Position numbers and translations under genes: made by a program. Of a stretch of DNA of 64,000 bases, positions 59,282-64,000 are shown one piece after another. The number at the start of each line of letters is the position of its first letter. The stretch's first letter is position 1. Under the pieces are notes generated by a model. The model did not search any database. It saw only the letters and a program-made list of their open reading frames with translations, and was not told where the DNA came from. The DNA is from JAOUEA01 sp041287635. GTDB lineage: Bacteria > Actinomycetota > UBA4738 > HRBIN12. Location: positions 3,543-67,542 of the forward strand of contig JBGGNG010000149.1 of assembly GCA_041287635.1 (NCBI GenBank). The letters are read 5' to 3'.

Positions 59282-59405
59282 CAGCACGGGTTCCCTCCCC
59301 CTCCGAGCGCACACTAATCCCCCGAACGGGGCCGATGCGCCCGGCGAAAGTCGGTGTTTTCCGGCGCGGGGGCCGTCGGAAGTCGGTAGTTCTGCGTCTC
59401 CTGGC

Positions 59406-59936
59406 CTAGGCGGGGTCGCGTACAGCAGGCGTGCCGTCGGCGAGCTTCACCCACTGTTCGTGATCACGCCAGGCTCCCCGGATGAACAGGTACCTAGGCG
59501 AGAAGCCCTCTCGATGGAACCCCGCTCCCCGCACCAGCGCGATCGAGGCCTCATTGCCCGGCTGCACGTTCGCCTGCACGCGATGCAGACCGAGATCCTC
59601 GAACGCGTACCGCAGTAGCAGCGGCATCGCCGCGCGCATGTATCCCTGCCCGGCGAACGGCTCGAACGCGTAGTAGCCGAGGAACGCATTCCGGAACGGA
59701 CCCATCACGATCTGCGACAGGTTCATCACCCCCGCGATCGAACCGTTCTCGGCGTCGCAGACCAGGAGCGAGCGGTCGGTCTCGGTACGGTTGCGTGTCA
59801 GCAGGCGCTCGAACCAGGGCGCTGGATCGCCCGGCTCCAGCCAGGGGTCGTGCAGCTCGCCCGACCCCAGGAGGCGCTCGATGAACTCCGTCCGGTCGCC
59901 CTCGACCGGCGGGCGCAGCACGACCCGGGGGGTCAT
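59406..59936 (-). CDS. GNAT family N-acetyltransferase (RimJ/RimL-like)
   Basis: A 176-residue acetyltransferase of the RimJ/RimL type. It opens VVLRPPVEGDRTEFIERLL, has the beta4/acetyl-CoA loop region LGYYAFEPFAGQGYMRAAMPLLLRYAF split by the Q/R-G-x-G/A loop (AGQGYMRAAM), and the family end LHRVQANVQPGNEASIALVRGAGF. Probable substrate is an N-terminal amino group or small molecule. ATG overlaps the ppa stop, so it is co-expressed with pyrophosphatase. Confidence 0.88.
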   Translation of the reverse strand: MTPRVVLRPPVEGDRTEFIERLLGSGELHDPWLEPGDPAPWFERLLTRNRTETDRSLLVCDAENGSIAGVMNLSQIVMGPFRNAFLGYYAFEPFAGQGYMRAAMPLLLRYAFEDLGLHRVQANVQPGNEASIALVRGAGFHREGFSPRYLFIRGAWRDHEQWVKLADGTPAVRDPA

Positions 59937-60421
59937 GCGTCGTGCGCGCGCGCCTTCGCCTCGGCGATCACACGCTCGGCCGATGCCCGGTCCTCGAACC
60001 CCTCGGTGCTCACCTTGTGCCCTTCGAGGTCCTTGTAGACCTGGAAGAAGTGCTCGATCTCGTTCAGCAGCGTCATCGGCAGGCCGGCGAGATCGCCGAC
60101 GTGTGACCAGATCGGGTCGCGCAGCGGCACACACAGGATCTTCTCGTCCTCGCCCTTCTCGTCGGTCATCCGGAACAACCCGATCGGACGCACGTTGATG
60201 CGACATCCCGGGAACGTCGGCTCGCCCACGAACACGAGGGCATCGAGCGGATCGCCGTCACCGCCGAGGGTGCCGTCGATGAACCCGTAGTCGGCCGGAT
60301 ACTGCATCGAGGTGAAGAGCATGCGGTCGAGCACGATCTCGCCCGTCACGTGGTCCATCTCGTACTTGTTGCGGGAGCCCTTCGGGATCTCCACGAACAC
60401 GGTGAGCGAGTCCTCGACCAT
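59933..60421 (-). CDS. ppa: Inorganic pyrophosphatase
   Basis: A 162-residue family I pyrophosphatase. VFVEIPKGSRNKYEMDHVTG at the N-terminus, YPADYGFIDGTLGGDGDPLDALV with the cluster of metal-binding Asp residues, and DPIWSHVGDL. Typical actinobacterial size. ATG 60421 lies 7 nt behind TACACT (60429-60434, minus strand); the longer in-frame reading overlaps the rodZ promoter and is rejected. Confidence 0.95.
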   Translation of the reverse strand: MVEDSLTVFVEIPKGSRNKYEMDHVTGEIVLDRMLFTSMQYPADYGFIDGTLGGDGDPLDALVFVGEPTFPGCRINVRPIGLFRMTDEKGEDEKILCVPLRDPIWSHVGDLAGLPMTLLNEIEHFFQVYKDLEGHKVSTEGFEDRASAERVIAEAKARAHDA

Positions 60422-60428
60422 GCGGGGG

Positions 60429-60447
60429 AGTGTACCGGCGCTATCAT
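60429..60447. promoter_or_regulatory. ppa/rodZ divergent promoters
   Basis: Minus-strand TACACT (60429-60434) for ppa and plus-strand TATCAT (60442-60447), 12 nt before the rodZ ATG, within a 38-bp gap. Confidence 0.45.
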
Positions 60448-60459
60448 CCCGGGGTTCAC

Positions 60460-61203
60460 ATGGCCGGCACATCGCTGCAACGACCCATCGGGGTCGGCCC
60501 GGCGCTCGAGAAGGCACGACGCATCCGCGGGCTCTCGCTCGATGCTGCTTCGCGCGACACGAGGCTCCGGATCGACCAACTCACCGCCCTCGAAACCGAG
60601 GACTTCGCGGCGCTGCCCAACGACGCCTTCGTCCGGGGAGCCCTGCGCACCTACGCCCAGTACCTGGGCGTCAACCCTGACAAGGTCCTCGGCGCGTATG
60701 CGAAGCACGCCGCCGAGCCCGAGGCCCCGGCGCCTCCCGAGGGACTCGGACGCATCGAGCGAGCGATCGCGGCCACGCGCATCCGCGACAACCAGCGGTT
60801 CCTGCTGTTCGGGGCGGCGACGCTCGTCATCCTGCTGCTGCTCTTCGGGCTCGTCGCCCGTGACCGTGGCGCCCCGGCCCCGGCTGCGATCCCGACGACC
60901 GCTCCGCCGGCGGCGACCGCGTCGTCGACGATCGACGCCGTGCTCGTCGCGCTGCGTCCCGTCGAGGTCACGGTGACCGTCGACGGCGCCCCCGAGATCC
61001 ACGACATGGAGGAGGGCGAGACCCTCTCGTTCTCCGCCGACGAGGAACTCGTGCTCGCCGTCGCCGACGGTGGCGCGGTGCAGGTGACGGTCGCCGGGAG
61101 GGACCTGGGAGCACCCGGAGAGCCCGGCACGGCATGGACCGACACGTTCACGTTCGACGTGCGCGAGTCACCCGACGCGACGACCGGATCGCCGTCGCCG
61201 TGA
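60460..61203 (+). CDS. RodZ-like helix-turn-helix membrane protein
   Basis: A 247-residue RodZ-family protein: cytoplasmic Cro-type HTH (about 8-80; GPALEKARRIRGLSLDAASRDTRLRIDQLTALE and FVRGALRTYAQYLGVNPD in pieces), a single membrane helix (about 112-134), a Pro/Ala/Thr linker, and an extracytoplasmic DUF4115 beta domain (VEVTVTVDGAPEIHDMEEGETLSF). RodZ couples MreB to the cell wall; no mre genes are in the window, so the role here is uncertain. Stop overlaps cinA. Confidence 0.85.
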   Translation: MAGTSLQRPIGVGPALEKARRIRGLSLDAASRDTRLRIDQLTALETEDFAALPNDAFVRGALRTYAQYLGVNPDKVLGAYAKHAAEPEAPAPPEGLGRIERAIAATRIRDNQRFLLFGAATLVILLLLFGLVARDRGAPAPAAIPTTAPPAATASSTIDAVLVALRPVEVTVTVDGAPEIHDMEEGETLSFSADEELVLAVADGGAVQVTVAGRDLGAPGEPGTAWTDTFTFDVRESPDATTGSPSP

Positions 61204-62480
61204 GCCGTTCGGTGCGGGTCGAGGTCGTCGGTGTGGGCACCGAGTTGCTGCTCGGCCAGATCGTGAACACCAACGCCCGCTGGATCGGTGAGCGACTCGC
61301 GGAGGTCGGTGCCGACGTTCTGTTCCACCAGGTGGTGGGCGACAACCTCGACCGCATCGTCTCGGTGTTGGAGCTTGCCGCCTCCCGATCCGACGTCGTG
61401 ATCACCACGGGCGGGCTCGGGCCCACCGAGGACGACATCACGCGCGATGCGCTCGCGCGGGTGATGGGCGTGCCGCTGGCACGCGATCCCGAGCTCGAGC
61501 GGTGGCTGCGCGCGCGGTTCGCGGGGTTCGGCGCCGGTCCGATGCCCGAGAACAACCTGCGCCAGGCCGATGTCCCGCGAGGAGCTGGCACGATCGAGAA
61601 CGACCGCGGCTCCGCCCCCGGGCTCGTCGCGGATCTGCCGGGCCGCGTTCGGGTCTATGCGCTGCCGGGCGTGCCGACGGAGATGACCGCGATGATGCGC
61701 AGCAGAGTGCTCCCCGACCTCGGCGCCACGATCGGCGCGGCGGTGGTGCGGTCCCGCACGCTGCGGTGCGTGGGCATCGGGGAATCGAAGGTCGCGGAGA
61801 TGCTGGCGGACCTCTTTCCGTCGTCGACGAACCCGAGCCTGGCCTACCTCGCTTCGGCGGGCGAGGTGAAGGTGCGGCTCACGGCCAAGGCCGACACGGT
61901 CGAGGACGCCGAATCGATGATCGCCCCGCTCGCGGCCGAGGTGCATCGTCGACTCGGCGACCTGGTCTTCACGCTCGACGACGAGACGCTCGAGCAAGCG
62001 GTCTCGCGTCTATTGCTGGCGTCCGGCCGACGCCTCGCGTGCGCCGAGTCGCTCACCGGGGGCAGCGTCGGGGCCCGTCTGACCGCCGCCGAAGGCGCCT
62101 CGAAGGTCTTCGTCGGGTCGGCGGTCGTGTACACACCTGAGGCGAAGCAGCGAGTGCTCGGTGTGTCGCGCGAGACGATCGAGGGACCCGGCGTCGTGAG
62201 TCGCGAGTGCGCGCTCGAGATGGCGGCCGGCGCCCGGCGCCTGTACGAGGCCGACGTGGCCGTCTCGCTCACCGGCGCCGCAGGTCCGGAACCACATGAC
62301 GGCGCCGAGCCGGGGACGGTGTGGATCGGCCTCGACGCCGATGGCGTCACGCACGCTCGCGGCTATGTCGCATCGGGCGACCGGGTACGGGTGCGTCGCT
62401 CGGCCGAGCAGGCGGGGCTCGACCTCGTGCGTCGCTTCCTCGAGGGCGGGTCGCTGCCTGACGGCGACCGCATCGTCTGA
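61200..62480 (+). CDS. cinA: CinA family nicotinamide-nucleotide amidohydrolase
   Basis: A 426-residue CinA. N-terminal MoaB-like (COG1058) domain with GVGTELLLGQIVNTNARWI and TTGGLGPTEDDITRDALA; C-terminal PncC domain, which deamidates NMN to recycle pyridine nucleotides, with CAESLTGGSVGARLT, VVYTPEAKQRVLGV and SLTGAAGPEP. GTG start overlaps the rodZ stop. Position just before recA is the classical competence-damage arrangement. Confidence 0.95.
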   Translation: MSRSVRVEVVGVGTELLLGQIVNTNARWIGERLAEVGADVLFHQVVGDNLDRIVSVLELAASRSDVVITTGGLGPTEDDITRDALARVMGVPLARDPELERWLRARFAGFGAGPMPENNLRQADVPRGAGTIENDRGSAPGLVADLPGRVRVYALPGVPTEMTAMMRSRVLPDLGATIGAAVVRSRTLRCVGIGESKVAEMLADLFPSSTNPSLAYLASAGEVKVRLTAKADTVEDAESMIAPLAAEVHRRLGDLVFTLDDETLEQAVSRLLLASGRRLACAESLTGGSVGARLTAAEGASKVFVGSAVVYTPEAKQRVLGVSRETIEGPGVVSRECALEMAAGARRLYEADVAVSLTGAAGPEPHDGAEPGTVWIGLDADGVTHARGYVASGDRVRVRRSAEQAGLDLVRRFLEGGSLPDGDRIV

Positions 62481-62497
62481 GGCCGGCGACGGCGGCC

Positions 62498-63085
62498 GTG
62501 GCGACCGAGAGATCGTCGGGACGGGAGACGAAGCCGCAACGCCTCTTCGCCGCCGTCGCGATTCCGGCGGGGGCTGCCGACGCCGTCGAGGCGGCGATCG
62601 CAGCCTGGCGCGAGGCGTTCCCGCGGGCTCGATGGGTGCCGCGGGAGAACTGGCACGTCACCCTCGTGTTCCTGGGGTCGACGTCTCCCCGACTGGTCCC
62701 GTGGGTCCGGGAGCAGCTCGCCGTGGTCGCGGATCGGACCCCGGCGTTCGAGGCGTGCGTGCTGGGGCTCGGCGCTTTCCCTTCGACGGATCGAGCGCGG
62801 GTGCTGTGGGCCGGTCTCGACGACGATCCCGGAACGATCGGGGGACTGGCCGCCGCCGTGCAAAGCGCGTTGGCCCACGAGTTCCCCCCCGAGCCTCGAC
62901 CGTTCCTCGCCCACCTGACCGTCGCCAGGAGCAACCACGCGCTCGCGTTGCCACCTGCGTTCGCCCAGACCCCCCTCGAGAGCGACCGGTTCGAGATCGA
63001 CGCGCTCGAGCTGATGAGCAGCCAGGGACGGCGAACCGCGCCCCTCTACGAACGGGTCGCGACCTTCCCTCTGGGAAGGCGATGA
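62498..63085 (+). CDS. thpR: RNA 2',3'-cyclic phosphodiesterase (ThpR)
   Basis: A 195-residue 2H phosphoesterase (LigT/ThpR) opening 2',3'-cyclic phosphates and able to ligate tRNA halves. Two H-x-T motifs: NWHVTLVFLG and LAHLTVARS. LFAAVAIPAG at the start is typical. GTG start 17 nt after cinA. A CCTTCCC-TCT-GGGAAGG hairpin (63063-63079) overlaps its last codons and may end the transcript before recA. Confidence 0.92.
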   Translation: MATERSSGRETKPQRLFAAVAIPAGAADAVEAAIAAWREAFPRARWVPRENWHVTLVFLGSTSPRLVPWVREQLAVVADRTPAFEACVLGLGAFPSTDRARVLWAGLDDDPGTIGGLAAAVQSALAHEFPPEPRPFLAHLTVARSNHALALPPAFAQTPLESDRFEIDALELMSSQGRRTAPLYERVATFPLGRR

Positions 63086-63108
63086 CGTCTCCCGTCTGAT
63101 CCGGATAG

Positions 63109-63137
63109 TTGCATCCGAACAGGTGTTCGGGTAGCGT
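63109..63137 (+). promoter_or_regulatory. recA promoter with LexA (SOS) box
   Basis: TTGCAT (63109-63114), exactly 17 bp, TAGCGT (63132-63137). The spacer contains the palindrome CCGAACAGGTGTTCGG (63115-63130), matching the Gram-positive LexA consensus GAAC-N4-GTTC. LexA bound here would block the polymerase, so recA is SOS-regulated. Confidence 0.85.
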
Positions 63138-63281
63138 GCCGAGAGCGCCGACCGGATCACAGAGGTGTAACTTATGTCAGACCCGCTCGATAGCGTGCGC
63201 GTTCCAACAGGAGATGAGCTCGCACGGCACCTCCTCGCCGGTGGGCCGAGGGGCCAGAGGGCCAGGGAGAAGGAGGCCAGG

Positions 63282-64000
63282 GTGGACCGCGACAAGATGC
63301 TCGACGTCACGCTCCAGCAGATCGAGAAGCAGTTCGGCAAGGGCGCCGTCATGAAGCTCGGGGAGCACCCGGCGGGGGCGGGCGTGTCGGTGATCCCCAC
63401 GGGGTCGCTCGCGCTCGACCTCGCGCTCGGCATCGGGGGGGTTCCCCGAGGCCGTGTGATGGAGGTCTTCGGACCCGAGGGCTCGGGCAAGACCACCGTC
63501 TGCCTGCACATCATCGCGGAGGCACAGGCCAACGGCGGCATCGCGGCCTTCATCGACGCCGAGCACGCGCTCGACCCGACCTACGCGCGAGAGCTGGGCG
63601 TGAACATCGACGAGCTGTTGGTCTCACAACCCGACTCGGGCGAGCAGGCCCTCGAGATCGCCGACATGCTCGTTCGTTCGGCCGCGCTCGACCTCGTGGT
63701 CATCGACTCGGTCGCGGCGCTGGTCCCTCGCGCCGAGATCGAGGGCGAGATGGGTGACACCCATGTCGGCCTGCAGGCGAGGCTCATGAGCCAGGCGATG
63801 CGCAAGCTCTCCGGATCGCGCTCGAAGTTCGACACCACGGCCATCTTCATCAACCAGCTCCGCGAGAAGATCGGCGTGATGTTCGGTTCTCCCGAGACCA
63901 CCCCCGGCGGGCGGGCGCTCAAGTTCTACTCCTCGGTCCGACTCGACGTGCGCAAGATCGAGAATCTCAAGGACGGCACCGAGGTCGTCGGCTCCCGCAC
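63282..64000 (+). CDS. recA: Recombinase RecA (5' part)
   Basis: The first 239 residues of RecA, cut by the window end. MLDVTLQQIEKQFGKGAVMKL begins the N-terminal helix, Walker A GPEGSGKTT, then DAEHALDPTYA, LLVSQPDSGEQALEIADML, VVIDSVAALVPRAEIEGEMGD, L1/L2 loop regions with NQLREKIGVMFGSPETTPGGRALKF. GTG 63282 with AGGAGG (63271-63276) is preferred. An in-frame ATG at 63174 with AGAGGTG upstream would add 36 residues, but that stretch has A/T-ending and AGG codons unlike genes here. The gene runs past the window end. Confidence 0.93.
   Translation, partial: MDRDKMLDVTLQQIEKQFGKGAVMKLGEHPAGAGVSVIPTGSLALDLALGIGGVPRGRVMEVFGPEGSGKTTVCLHIIAEAQANGGIAAFIDAEHALDPTYARELGVNIDELLVSQPDSGEQALEIADMLVRSAALDLVVIDSVAALVPRAEIEGEMGDTHVGLQARLMSQAMRKLSGSRSKFDTTAIFINQLREKIGVMFGSPETTPGGRALKFYSSVRLDVRKIENLKDGTEVVGSR

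Noticed and set aside
59340..59400. Repeated AAGTCGGT motifs as an operator
   Set aside because: Only two imperfect copies, not aligned to a convincing promoter.
1..64000. tRNA, rRNA, prophage, insertion sequences, CRISPR arrays
   Set aside because: All larger intergenic gaps were read; none contained a cloverleaf, terminal inverted repeats with transposase, or repeat-spacer structure.

Overview
The window is a GC-rich, gene-dense bacterial chromosome segment in which nearly all genes are vertically inherited housekeeping genes. Gene content and order (DUF2469-yraN-yifB-dprA, xerC-whiG-like sigma-M23-rpsB-tsf-pyrH-frr-cdsA-dxr-rseP-ispG, proS-rimP-nusA-ylxR-infB-rbfA-nrnA-truB-ribF-rpsO-pnp-M16-dapB, dapA-rnj-ftsK-rodZ-cinA-recA) match the conserved backbone of Actinomycetota. 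A GAAC-N4-GTTC LexA box at recA, GTG starts and ATGA/GTGA stop-start overlaps fit that assignment. The lineage cannot be fixed further by eye; it is not a typical Streptomyces or Mycobacterium arrangement.

Layout. 1-10.6 kb: DUF2469, yraN, a reverse-strand PLP decarboxylase, the DNA-uptake pair yifB/dprA, xerC with a WhiG/FliA-type sigma factor, a secreted LytM-like protein, and a beta-propeller/membrane protein pair. 10.7-21.6 kb: translation (rpsB, tsf, frr), pyrH, cdsA with a very long acidic N-terminus, dxr and ispG of the MEP pathway, site-2 protease, a two-component system and yjbQ. 21.7-27.5 kb: two secreted proteins of unknown function around a reverse-strand trpE-trpG operon that has its own leader peptide (Trp-Ser-Trp) and attenuator-like hairpin. 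27.5-36.1 kb: proS, then the rimP-to-truB translation operon. 36.1-43 kb: an accessory envelope/lipid block with two related PAP2-kinase fusion proteins, a UPF0104-type flippase, a free PAP2 phosphatase, a lipoprotein and an orphan betaine-type binding lipoprotein. 43-64 kb: ribF, acyltransferase, rpsO-pnp, M16 protease, dapB, a frameshifted LysE exporter, PduO-type adenosyltransferase, dapA, RNase J, ftsK, ppa, rodZ, cinA, thpR and the 5' part of recA.

The most general signal is a recurring TANNNT -10 hexamer placed 6-9 nt before an ATG or GTG at more than twenty genes on both strands. This implies widespread leaderless transcription and was used here to choose several starts. The most interesting accessory unit is the PAP2-kinase/flippase cassette, where the phosphatase active sites in the fusions are partly lost while the kinase catalytic loop is intact. 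Other anomalies are an RNase J frame whose conserved N-terminus has no start codon, and a LysE gene broken by an apparent one-base loss. No tRNA, rRNA, CRISPR array, insertion sequence or prophage was seen.
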